A DNA stretch of 9,450 bases from Candidatus Competibacteraceae bacterium (lineage in GTDB: Bacteria; Pseudomonadota; Gammaproteobacteria; Competibacterales; Competibacteraceae): contig JAGRHK010000032.1 of assembly GCA_020444985.1 (NCBI GenBank), forward strand, positions 1 to 9,450. The letters are read 5' to 3'. A program made the position numbers and the translations under genes. Within the stretch, counting starts at the first letter, position 1, and every line of letters begins with the position of its first letter. The notes under the pieces were generated by a model. It was not told the origin of the DNA. It did no database searches and saw only the letters and a program-made list of their open reading frames with translations. Below, in pieces: positions 1-7,132 of the stretch.

Positions 1-1
1 G

Positions 2-604
2 GGTGTGCAGGCGATCCTGGAATGGGCCTTTCGGGTGGAAAAGGCGCAGCTGGAACTGCCGCCGTCAAAGGATTTGCCCGAGGAAGGCTTCGGCTTCGGT
101 CTCGAATACGTCCTGCTGCAGCGCGCCGCACTGGGCTGCAAGGTCGACGGGGGCCAGCACAAGATGGGAAGTTATACCCATGCCGACGCCGAGGTCGTGG
201 CTGCCACGGTTGCCAGCATGCCTGACAGTCTCGGCGGCATCCGCATGGCGATCAGCATCGCCGAACTGGCGCGCGCTGGGCTGACGCCGGGCTGGATGCC
301 GGGCGTCGTGCCGCGTTGCGTGTCGGTGGAGACCAGGAGCAACCAGCATGGTGAGCGGGCGAGCACAATCGTCGTCGGGACCGAACGGGTGATGACCCGG
401 GGCAAATGGCGCACGGTCGAGGTTCTCGCCTGCCCGATCACCTGGCGGCCGCATCCGGAACAGATTGCATCGGCCCGGCGCAGCTACGAGGATTGGTGGC
501 ACGCGATGGGCTGGGTGCGCGATGGGTTAGTGGCAGGACGGATGCTGCGGGAGCTTGACGTTACCGCAGCGATGCCAAAAGTGCGGCCGTGGGAGGGTCG
601 CTGA
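2..604 (+). CDS. Unrecognised protein, 5' end probably cut by the window edge
   Basis: An open frame runs from the first bases of the window to a TGA at 602-604. It gives about 200 residues. A GTG at 5-7 could start it, but the frame is open upstream of it and no ribosome binding site can be seen, so I treat the gene as 5'-partial. The protein is soluble-looking, with no signal peptide or membrane segment. Visible traits are an aromatic-rich opening (AILEWAFRVE), a Gly-rich GFGFGLEY stretch near residue 30, and a C-terminal YEDWWHAMGWVRDGL segment followed by a conserved-looking AMPKVRPWEG end. I do not recognise the family and assign no function. Codon use looks like a real high-GC gene, and long antisense frames across it are shadows. 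It is separated from the defence operon by 355 bp and is probably not part of it. Confidence 0.7.
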   Translation, partial: GVQAILEWAFRVEKAQLELPPSKDLPEEGFGFGLEYVLLQRAALGCKVDGGQHKMGSYTHADAEVVAATVASMPDSLGGIRMAISIAELARAGLTPGWMPGVVPRCVSVETRSNQHGERASTIVVGTERVMTRGKWRTVEVLACPITWRPHPEQIASARRSYEDWWHAMGWVRDGLVAGRMLRELDVTAAMPKVRPWEGR

Positions 605-905
605 GATTACCGGCATGAGCGGAAAGCGTTTGAGGGCAGCGTAGCAGGCCACTCGCGGGATGCAGCTACAGCGGACGCTCATCTGCGAAGCCAGAGCCCG
701 CTCGACCTTCGCATGCGCATTTGCCAGAAGCCCGTTGACCGATCCATCAGGCTCGATTCACGGCAGCCCAGCCTGCAAAAGCGCCCGATAACTAACCTGC
801 TGATTATTTATACTTATTCACGTATGTTCCAGCTTCGTCTACTCAAGAGTCTATCATAATGGAGAGGGTCGCGCCAAATATTCTGAAGGTAAACGCAAAG
901 GACGT
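605..905. other. Intergenic stretch with inverted repeats, then AT-rich DNA
   Basis: No convincing gene lies here. The left half is GC-rich and folds. ATGAGCG (615-621) pairs with CGCTCAT (676-682) and encloses GTAGC (641-645) pairing with GCTAC (665-669). Directly after, TGCGAAG (684-690) pairs with CTTCGCA (707-713) around a 16-nt loop. Neither hairpin is followed by a T run, so neither is a classic rho-independent terminator for the gene on the left. From about 790 the DNA becomes AT-rich (TATACT at 809-814, CATAAT at 855-860 resemble -10 boxes), but neither has a good -35 box at the right distance. Confidence 0.4.
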
Positions 906-935
906 GTGTCATACTTCACCACAGTGGTGTAGCAT
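906..935 (+). promoter_or_regulatory. Candidate operon promoter
   Basis: GTGTCA (906-911) and TAGCAT (930-935) each match four of six bases of the sigma70 -35 and -10 consensus, with an 18-nt spacer. The predicted start would fall near 941-943, leaving a leader of about 18 nt with TAGGA (945-949) as a Shine-Dalgarno sequence ten bases before the ATG at 960. The boxes are weak individually. The main support is position: the only palindrome in the region (914-932) lies inside the spacer, as expected for an autorepressed operon. The AT-rich stretch further upstream could hold the real promoter instead. Confidence 0.35.
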
Positions 936-939
936 GGTG
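914..939. promoter_or_regulatory. Candidate RHH operator: palindrome plus a third half-site
   Basis: CACCAC-A-GTGGTG (917-929) is a perfect 6+6 palindrome and extends to 914-932 with one mismatch. A further TGGTG at 935-939 repeats the TGGTG at 925-929 exactly 10 bp later, one helical turn. Ribbon-helix-helix dimers typically bind short half-sites in arrays spaced about one turn apart, and the next gene encodes such a protein. The site overlaps the candidate promoter, so binding would repress transcription. The repeats are visible in the sequence; the assignment to this protein is inference. Confidence 0.45.
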
Positions 940-959
940 CAAAATAGGACTCGATTACC

Positions 960-1157
960 ATGCCACCAATCGCAAAAAAGAAGCCACAGCCCAAAGCGTC
1001 ACACCGCCTATCGGTCAGCTTGACCGAAGAGCAGCACACGGAGCTGGCGGAAATTGCGAAAAAGAACAAGGTCTCTGTCGCTTGGGTAGTCCGGGAGGCT
1101 ATCGAACGCCTGCTCCGCGATGAACAGCCTTTGTTCCATGTGGGGCACGAGCCATGA
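960..1157 (+). CDS. Small ribbon-helix-helix (CopG/Arc-type) DNA-binding protein
   Basis: This is a 65-residue protein. A basic, proline-containing N-terminal tail (IAKKKPQPK, residues 4-12) is followed by a beta strand with alternating hydrophobic residues (RLSVSLT, 16-22). Helix A follows (about 22-36, EEQHTELAEIAKKN), then a turn at KVS, and helix B (about 39-53, VAWVVREAIERLL). This strand-helix-helix order and size are those of the RHH superfamily, whose members dimerise and insert the paired strands into the DNA major groove. The start at 960 has a TAGGA motif ten bases upstream. The stop overlaps the next start as ATGA (1154-1157), so it is the first gene of the operon. I infer an autorepressor acting on the palindrome at 914-932. 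No toxin partner is next to it, which argues against an ordinary toxin-antitoxin pair. A dosage control role for the restriction genes, comparable to controller proteins of other RM systems, fits better. Confidence 0.8.
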   Translation: MPPIAKKKPQPKASHRLSVSLTEEQHTELAEIAKKNKVSVAWVVREAIERLLRDEQPLFHVGHEP

Positions 1158-2911
1158 ACGAGCATTCGGGCGGCATTGCGGTCGAATCTGCGACAAAGGA
1201 AACGTCCCAGCTGACCCATAGTGGACGCTTCACCAAACTTGACGCCGATAAGCTGCGCGGCGGCTACTACACCTCTGCGGAGCTGGCGCGCTGGCTATGC
1301 GCCTGGGCGATCCGGGGATCGGGTGAGGCGGTGCTGGAGCCGAGCTGCGGTGATGGCACTTTTCTTGAAGCGGCCAGCGCGCGCCTCGAAGCGCTTGGTG
1401 CACACGGCCCTGCACGCGCAAACCATCTGCGCGGGGTAGAAATTATTCCCGATGAAGCCGATAAAGCCCGCAAGCGTCTTGAGACAGGCTTGGGCATGCG
1501 CGCTGCTGATGTTGTCGTAAATAGCGATTTTTTCGCGTGGTGGAGCCGTCCGGACCGTCCGGAATTTGATGTGGTGGTCGGCAATCCGCCCTTTATTCGC
1601 TATCAGAGTTTTCCGGAGCCCCATCGCAGCCGCGCGATGGACATCATGCATGGGCAAGGTCTTTCTCCGAACCGCCTGACGAATATCTGGGTGCCGTTTG
1701 TTGTTGCGGCGGCTGCGTCGCTCAAGGAAGGCGGGCGCATGGCCCTTGTCCTTCCCGCAGAGCTTTTGCAGGTGAGCTACGCGGCGCAGTTGCGCTCATT
1801 TCTCACCGACCGGTTTGGCCGCATCGATCTGATCGCCTGCAACGAGCTGTTCTTCGAAAAGGCACAGCAGGAAGTATTGCTCCTGCTCGCTGATGAAGCG
1901 CGTCCTGCGCCATCGGCCAGCAATCCGTGCAAGGTCAATTTGACGGAAAGCGACTCGGTCGCCGATATTCTCAAGCGCACGCCGCGCCAGGTATTGCGCA
2001 GCGCATCCCCCAAAACCGTCTGCCATGACAGCGAAAAATGGCTCAAATATTTCCTGAACTCCGAAGAGATTTCCTTCATGCGCGCGCTGCGCGCCGGTTC
2101 GAACACGACCGAGCTTGGGGCATATGCTTCGGTCAATGTCGGAGTGGTCACGGGCAAGAACCAGTTTTTTGTACTGCGCGGAAGCGAGGTAAAAGAGCTC
2201 GGCCTTCAAGGCTTCACCATGCCGCTCATTGGACGCTCCGCACATTTAGATGGCGCGATGGTTGATAAAAGCGGGTGGCGCGCGCTGGCTGATGAAGATC
2301 AGCGGGTGCATCTTTTGCATTTGGCACCGATCAACGGCACGAAGCCCAAAGGAGCGCTTGCCAGCTATATCCTGCTCGGCGAAGGCCAAGAGGTGCATAG
2401 GGGCTATAAGTGCTCGGTTCGAACACCATGGTATGCAGTGCCCTCGGTCTATGTGCCCGATGCTTTTGTCTTCCGCCAGATTTATGATTTCCCCCGTATT
2501 GTTCTAAATCAGGCCGAAGCCACGGCGACTGATACAATCCATCGCATGCGTTGCCATGGCGGCGATTCGCATAGCATTGTCGCCAATAGCTACAGCTATT
2601 TGACGGCGGCCTCGGCAGAAATCGAAGGACGCAGCTATGGCGGCGGCGTTTTGGAACTGGAACCGACCGAAGCACAAAAGCTGCTCATGCCCGCAACACT
2701 TGGCGATGCCCTGCCGCTCGAAGAGTGCGATGCATTGATCCGCGCCGGGAGGCTTGAGACCGTACTCGAAGAAAACAACCGTCGCATCTTAATGCGGCAA
2801 ATGGGGCTCTCAAAGGCCGAATGCGTGATGCTGCGTGGCATCTGGGAGAAGATGCGGAACCGGCGGCTTGGCCGCCGCCGCGCCGGTAAGAAAACGCGGA
2901 GTCAGGGATGA
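1154..2911 (+). CDS. N6-adenine DNA methyltransferase, probable stand-alone modification enzyme of the RM pair
   Basis: The protein has 585 residues. It should transfer a methyl group from S-adenosylmethionine to adenine N6 in a specific DNA site, protecting host DNA. Visible class I methyltransferase motifs, in gamma-type order, are: GGYYTS (36-41), a motif X-like region; motif I VLEPSCGDGTFL (60-71); acidic motif II GVEI (E96); motif III NSDFF (D125); and catalytic motif IV NPPF (144-147) followed by IRYQ. From about residue 320 there is a TaqI-like specificity region (VNVGVVTGKNQFF, 327-339), then aromatic-rich segments. The C-terminal tail is very basic (last 20 residues rich in Arg and Lys) and may bind DNA. 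Start ATG 1154 overlaps the RHH stop and the stop overlaps the next start, both as ATGA, indicating translational coupling. There is no nuclease domain. Length and placement resemble M.Eco57I beside its bifunctional RM enzyme. Confidence 0.88.
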   Translation: MNEHSGGIAVESATKETSQLTHSGRFTKLDADKLRGGYYTSAELARWLCAWAIRGSGEAVLEPSCGDGTFLEAASARLEALGAHGPARANHLRGVEIIPDEADKARKRLETGLGMRAADVVVNSDFFAWWSRPDRPEFDVVVGNPPFIRYQSFPEPHRSRAMDIMHGQGLSPNRLTNIWVPFVVAAAASLKEGGRMALVLPAELLQVSYAAQLRSFLTDRFGRIDLIACNELFFEKAQQEVLLLLADEARPAPSASNPCKVNLTESDSVADILKRTPRQVLRSASPKTVCHDSEKWLKYFLNSEEISFMRALRAGSNTTELGAYASVNVGVVTGKNQFFVLRGSEVKELGLQGFTMPLIGRSAHLDGAMVDKSGWRALADEDQRVHLLHLAPINGTKPKGALASYILLGEGQEVHRGYKCSVRTPWYAVPSVYVPDAFVFRQIYDFPRIVLNQAEATATDTIHRMRCHGGDSHSIVANSYSYLTAASAEIEGRSYGGGVLELEPTEAQKLLMPATLGDALPLEECDALIRAGRLETVLEENNRRILMRQMGLSKAECVMLRGIWEKMRNRRLGRRRAGKKTRSQG

Positions 2912-5900
2912 GCGATGATGCGCAAGCCGGAACCATAGCTCCCGCCGCTACTGGCAGTGATGAGGCGAAAGAGCACGCCCGCGCCCGCGTGGCTGAGCTG
3001 GCCCAGCGTTTCCGCCGCAATGAGGCTGATTACCTCCATGCTAGCTACAACGAGACTCAGGCCCGTACCGAGTTCATAACGCCGCTGCTCGAAGCATTCG
3101 GCTGGGACGTGCATAATCACCGCGCCCAACCGCTAATCTACCGCGAGGTTATTGAAGAGGCGACCGTCGAAGTCGGGGAAGAGCGCCTGTCCAAGCGGCC
3201 CGATTATGAGCTTCGCCTTGCGCGGCAACGTAAGATTTTCATAGAGGCCAAGAAGCCAAGCGTCCGCATTGATCGTGATCGCGCCCCTGCATTTCAGACG
3301 CGTCGCTATGGGTATTCAGCAAGCTTGCCGATCTCGGTTGTTACCAATTTCCACCAACTTGTTATTTATGACTGCAAGCCGGTGCCGCGTGAAACCGACG
3401 AGGCGCATGTCGCAAGACTGCATCTATTCGGCTATGACGAGTTCGAGGCACGGTTTGATGAGCTATGGTCTCTGCTGTCGCAAGAGAGCGTGCTCTCCGG
3501 CGTATTCGACCGGCGCTTTGCGATCGACACGACGCGCCATGGCGCGCAGCAATTTGACGATTTTTTCCTGAATCAAGTCCGTGATTGGCGCGCCCGTCTG
3601 GCCGCCGACATTCACGCAAACACACTTGGCCTCAGTTCCGAAGAGCTGACCTATGGGGTGCAGCTTTTTCTCTCACGTATTGTCTTCCTGCGGATTTGCG
3701 AAGACCGCGAGATCGAGAAATACGAGACCCTCAAGAACCTTGACGGCAGCGCCACCTTTAATGCTCTGATGGATGTCCTGCGCCGCGCGGACGAGTTTTA
3801 CGACTCGGGATTGTTCCGCCTGATTGATGATGATCCTCTCGGTATCCGGATCAGTGACGACGTGCTGCAAGGCATCATTGCCGAGCTTTATTATCCGCTT
3901 AGCCCCTACACCTTCGCCGTGGTCGAAACCGAGGTGCTAGGCGAGATTTATGAGCAATTTCTCGGTGAAGTGATTGTGGTGGAGGACGGCGCTGTCACTA
4001 TCACCAGCAAGCCGGAAATCCGCGAAAGCGGCGGTGTGGTGCCAACCCCTAGGTTCATCGCAGATGCAATTGTCGCCCGTACTCTCGGTCCACTTCTGAC
4101 TGGCCGCTCCCCTCAAGAGCTTGCGTCCTTCACGCTGGCCGATACGTGCTGCGGCTCGGGCATCTTTTTGCTTTCCGCTTATGACTTCCTGCTCGGCCAC
4201 TATGTGGACTGGTATGTCGAAGACGGCGCGGAGAAGCACGCGGGCAGCACGATCTATCAGGTCGGTGAAAACCTCTGGCGGCTGACCTTCGATGAGAAGC
4301 GCAGCATTCTGCTCGCGCATCTGCGCGGTGTCGATATCGATGCCAATGCCGTTGAGGTTGCGCAATTCAGCCTGCTGCTCAAGCTTATCGAGGATGAAAG
4401 CGAGGCAGCGCTGAAAGACTATGTGCGTCGGAAGAAGCATGCGGCGTTGCCAGCGCTCGATAGCCATATTCGCTGCGGCAATTCTCTGGTGAGCACTCAG
4501 GAGTGGAATGCCGCATGCGGCCCGCTACCGGCGGCGTTGCATGACGCGATCAATCCCTTTCGTTGGGAAGACGAGTTTGCTGATGAGATGGCCGGTGGCG
4601 GCTTTGATGTTGTTGTTGGCAACCCTCCCTATATCCGCATTCAGAACATGGTGGCCTACTCGCCGGAAGAGGCCGCATTCTACCACGCGGCGGGCTCGCC
4701 CTACAGCACGGCGCGCCAGGATAATTTTGATAAATATGCTCTGTTCATCGAGCGCTCTCTCGGGCTGATCAAGGACGCAGGCCGCATCGGCGTTATCGTT
4801 CCTAATAAGTTCATGACAATCCGTTCAGGCCGGGCGCTGCGCGGACTTCTGACCCACGTTCCAGTGCTCGAAGAGATCGTAAATTTCGGGGTGAAACAGG
4901 TCTTCGGGCAAGGCACGTCCAATTATACCTGCATTCTGGTCATGGATCGCAGCGGCAAAGAAGAAGTTCGTGTCGAACAGGCCGGACCGCTGGAAGAATG
5001 GCGTTATGGTCGGCCCGGAGCTATCTCGACCGTGCCCAAAGCTGAGCTGAGCGAAGAGGCCTGGACGTTTGGGCAGGACGACGTGCGCGCACTCTTCACC
5101 AGGATAAAAAACGCGGTGCCGGGCAGGCTTGCGGCGCTTGCAAATATTGAGGTGGGTGTTCAGACCAGCGCCGATGAAATCTATTTCCTGCGCCCTACGC
5201 GCTTTGATGATGATCATATCTGGATAGAGTGGAGCGAGCGCGAGTGGCAGGTCGAGCGGGGCATCCTTCGTCCCTGTCTTCACGATGCGCGGCTCGACGC
5301 ATTTGGTCAGCCCGAGGCGAACGCCTGGATGATCTTCCCTTACGAGATGGTGACCACGCCAAAAGGCAAACTCCGTGCCCGGCTATTGCAGCCCGATGAA
5401 ATGGCGGCAAATTATCCACATTGCCTGGAATATCTGAGCGCGCGGCGCGAAGCGCTCGAAGGGCGCAACATTGTTGGCGGCGCGGCGGAAGAGCGGCAAT
5501 TCTACCAATATGGGCGCTCGCAAAGCCTGACGAAGTTCGACAGGCCAAAGATCATCTTACCGGTGCTCTCCCGTGAGCCGCGCTATGCCTATGACGTATC
5601 AAACACGATCATCACCGGCGGCGGCAACGGTCCTTATTACATGATCCGAGCCAAGGATGATGCTCCGATCTCAACACTTCATCTGCTGGCGGTTCTGAAT
5701 CATCCGCTCTGTGAGGCGATGATCCGGACGAATACCAGTGTGTTCAGGGGCGGATATTATTCCCACGGCAAGCAATTTATCAAAGACCTGCCTATCCCCG
5801 TCCCCGAGGATAAGGCAGTCAAGGCAGCAATCGAGCAGCAAGCCGAAAAAGTTGTGAGTGCCCTCAAAGCGTTGAATGCCGCGCGCACTCCCCATGAGCG

Positions 5901-6021
5901 GACACGGCGCGAGCGTGCGGCCAATGATGCACGGGCGCAGCTTGAGCGCCAAGTGAGCGGGCTGTTTAGCCTTTCTGGAGAAGACGCAGAAATCATCGAA
6001 TCCGTCCCGGTGCCATCATGA
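2908..6021 (+). CDS. Type IIG-like restriction-modification enzyme (PD-(D/E)XK nuclease + N6-adenine methyltransferase + TRD)
   Basis: This 1037-residue single chain should both cut and methylate DNA at its site. The N-terminal part (about 45-200) looks like the HsdR-N/Eco57I nuclease fold. RPDYEL supplies D99, and IEAKK supplies E113 and K115, together a complete PD-(D/E)XK signature, with a conserved NETQARTEF helix (48-56) before it. An all-helical connector follows (about 200-370). The methyltransferase has motif I DTCCGSGIFL (412-421), motif II GVDID (D476), a RCGNSL segment ending near 527, and catalytic NPPY (572-575) followed by IRIQ. A TaqI-like target recognition region starts near 745 (ANIEVGVQT). 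The last 65 residues are charged helices, as in other Eco57I/TaqI-class enzymes. Motif I reads DTCCGSG where DPACGSG is usual; the Gly residues are kept, so activity is likely. The size is close to that of RM.Eco57I. There is no helicase domain, so it is not a type I or type III motor enzyme. Start ATG 2908 overlaps the previous stop and has CGGAG six bases upstream. Confidence 0.9.
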   Translation: MSDDAQAGTIAPAATGSDEAKEHARARVAELAQRFRRNEADYLHASYNETQARTEFITPLLEAFGWDVHNHRAQPLIYREVIEEATVEVGEERLSKRPDYELRLARQRKIFIEAKKPSVRIDRDRAPAFQTRRYGYSASLPISVVTNFHQLVIYDCKPVPRETDEAHVARLHLFGYDEFEARFDELWSLLSQESVLSGVFDRRFAIDTTRHGAQQFDDFFLNQVRDWRARLAADIHANTLGLSSEELTYGVQLFLSRIVFLRICEDREIEKYETLKNLDGSATFNALMDVLRRADEFYDSGLFRLIDDDPLGIRISDDVLQGIIAELYYPLSPYTFAVVETEVLGEIYEQFLGEVIVVEDGAVTITSKPEIRESGGVVPTPRFIADAIVARTLGPLLTGRSPQELASFTLADTCCGSGIFLLSAYDFLLGHYVDWYVEDGAEKHAGSTIYQVGENLWRLTFDEKRSILLAHLRGVDIDANAVEVAQFSLLLKLIEDESEAALKDYVRRKKHAALPALDSHIRCGNSLVSTQEWNAACGPLPAALHDAINPFRWEDEFADEMAGGGFDVVVGNPPYIRIQNMVAYSPEEAAFYHAAGSPYSTARQDNFDKYALFIERSLGLIKDAGRIGVIVPNKFMTIRSGRALRGLLTHVPVLEEIVNFGVKQVFGQGTSNYTCILVMDRSGKEEVRVEQAGPLEEWRYGRPGAISTVPKAELSEEAWTFGQDDVRALFTRIKNAVPGRLAALANIEVGVQTSADEIYFLRPTRFDDDHIWIEWSEREWQVERGILRPCLHDARLDAFGQPEANAWMIFPYEMVTTPKGKLRARLLQPDEMAANYPHCLEYLSARREALEGRNIVGGAAEERQFYQYGRSQSLTKFDRPKIILPVLSREPRYAYDVSNTIITGGGNGPYYMIRAKDDAPISTLHLLAVLNHPLCEAMIRTNTSVFRGGYYSHGKQFIKDLPIPVPEDKAVKAAIEQQAEKVVSALKALNAARTPHERTRRERAANDARAQLERQVSGLFSLSGEDAEIIESVPVPS

Positions 6022-6059
6022 GCAATGTGGGGCAGCATAAAATGTGGGGCACAACATGA
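6018..6059 (+). other. 13-codon mini-ORF linking the RM and SIR2 genes
   Basis: ATG 6018 overlaps the RM stop as ATGA. The frame reads MSNVGQHKMWGTT and stops at TGA 6057-6059, which in turn overlaps the SIR2 start ATG 6056 as ATGA. It therefore restores the overlap chain used at every other junction of the operon. I infer a translational coupling device that hands ribosomes from RM to SIR2. A functional peptide is possible but nothing supports one. Confidence 0.35.
6024..6051 (+). repeat. Two copies of an 11-bp direct repeat at the RM/SIR2 junction
   Basis: AATGTGGGGCA occurs at 6024-6034 and 6041-6051, a period of 17 bp. The outer flanks also repeat: CATGAGCA at 6017-6024 and 6055-6062. 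This looks like a local duplication of a gene-start region. The GGGG tracts could act as weak ribosome binding sites. Confidence 0.6.
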
Positions 6060-7132
6060 GCAGCGATGTCCGTGAACAAATCACCGAATGGTTAACCGGT
6101 AACGACACCTGTTTTTTGATTGGAGCAGGTTGCAGCGCCTGCGCAAGCAAGCCTCTTATCGGCAAGCTGACCGAACTTGTTCTGGACGGATTGAACCCGA
6201 AATTACTTGATCAATTTAACGGATTGAAGCCGCTTACTGATCGCCCTCCGACAATCGAAGACTTGATCAATTATCTGGCCCGCTATCGTGAGATTCTAAG
6301 AACAATTACGACTGCCAAGGCACATGAACTTACTGTCGATGAAATTGATGAATGGCTCGCCGAGATCAAGAAGCGCATCGTCAGCGAAGTAGCGGATGAT
6401 TGGCAGGCGAGCGATCATCACGAACGCTTCTTGCAACGCCTGCGCGGCGCGCGTGAGCGCGGTCCCCGCGATATCTTTAGTTTGAATTACGACACGCTGC
6501 TGGAGGCGAGTCTGGATTCTCTCCGGCTACCATACTCTGACGGCTTTCGCGGCACCAATCGCGCTTGGTTTGATCCGCAAACCTTTGATGAAGCCGGGCC
6601 GGGAATAGCATATCGGATTCATAAGCTTCATGGCTCCATAAACTGGACGCGCGATGCGGATGGTCATGTCCGGCGCGGACGCAATGCCAACGAAGATGCC
6701 GCCGATGAGCCGGTGGTGGTGTACCCCTCCGAGCAGAAATACCTGCAAACACAGTACGGGGTTTATGAAACTCTGATTGGCCGGTTTCGGAACCGGCTTC
6801 GGCGAACCGGTGTCAACAATCACCTCATCGTGTTGGGCTATAGCTTTAATGACGAGCATATCAATGAAGCCATTTGCGATGCAATAAACTCTCCGCAGAG
6901 CAATCTCACTGTCATCGCTTTCGTAGGGCCGGAGCAGGATCGAGATAAGCAGGATCAGCGTTTGCAAGCGTTCTGTGACCGCTGTGATTCCCGCTTTAGC
7001 GTCTTCGTTGGCGGCGAGGACAATGGCGGATTTATTGGGCATGCCCTCGATGTAGAATCGTCACTCGGTGTCTTGGAAGCCGATTTGTGGAAGTTCGAGA
7101 ATCTGGTTGCCTATATAGCCGGGGGGAACTGA
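6056..7132 (+). CDS. SIR2-family (SIR2_2-like) NAD-binding defence protein
   Basis: Counted from ATG 6056 the protein has 358 residues. A GTG at 6044 would add four residues, but the ATGA overlap with the mini-ORF favours 6056. The Rossmann NAD-binding start is TCFLIGAGCSACASKP (18-33, GAG at 23-25). The family's NYD motif follows (IFSLNYDTLLEAS, N144-Y145-D146). The predicted catalytic His lies in KLHGSINW (H192), and the C-terminal family signature is LGYSFNDEHIN (G261-N270). All residues expected for NAD+ hydrolysis are present. SIR2 proteins of this kind act in antiphage systems by depleting NAD+ or, with HerA, possibly as nucleases. The partner HerA follows directly with a one-base TGATG overlap, the standard arrangement of the two-gene Sir2-HerA (Nezha) module. 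There is no membrane segment, so it is expected to be cytoplasmic and to assemble on the HerA hexamer. Linkage of this module to an RM pair in one operon is the notable point. Confidence 0.85.
   Translation: MSSDVREQITEWLTGNDTCFLIGAGCSACASKPLIGKLTELVLDGLNPKLLDQFNGLKPLTDRPPTIEDLINYLARYREILRTITTAKAHELTVDEIDEWLAEIKKRIVSEVADDWQASDHHERFLQRLRGARERGPRDIFSLNYDTLLEASLDSLRLPYSDGFRGTNRAWFDPQTFDEAGPGIAYRIHKLHGSINWTRDADGHVRRGRNANEDAADEPVVVYPSEQKYLQTQYGVYETLIGRFRNRLRRTGVNNHLIVLGYSFNDEHINEAICDAINSPQSNLTVIAFVGPEQDRDKQDQRLQAFCDRCDSRFSVFVGGEDNGGFIGHALDVESSLGVLEADLWKFENLVAYIAGGN

Noticed and set aside
960..2911. Toxin-antitoxin reading of the RHH gene
   Set aside because: The overlapping downstream gene is a methyltransferase rather than a ParE-, MazF- or HigB-like toxin.
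3937..4467. 176-codon minus-strand frame inside the RM gene
   Set aside because: It is a shadow of the methyltransferase coding region and has no recognisable domain.
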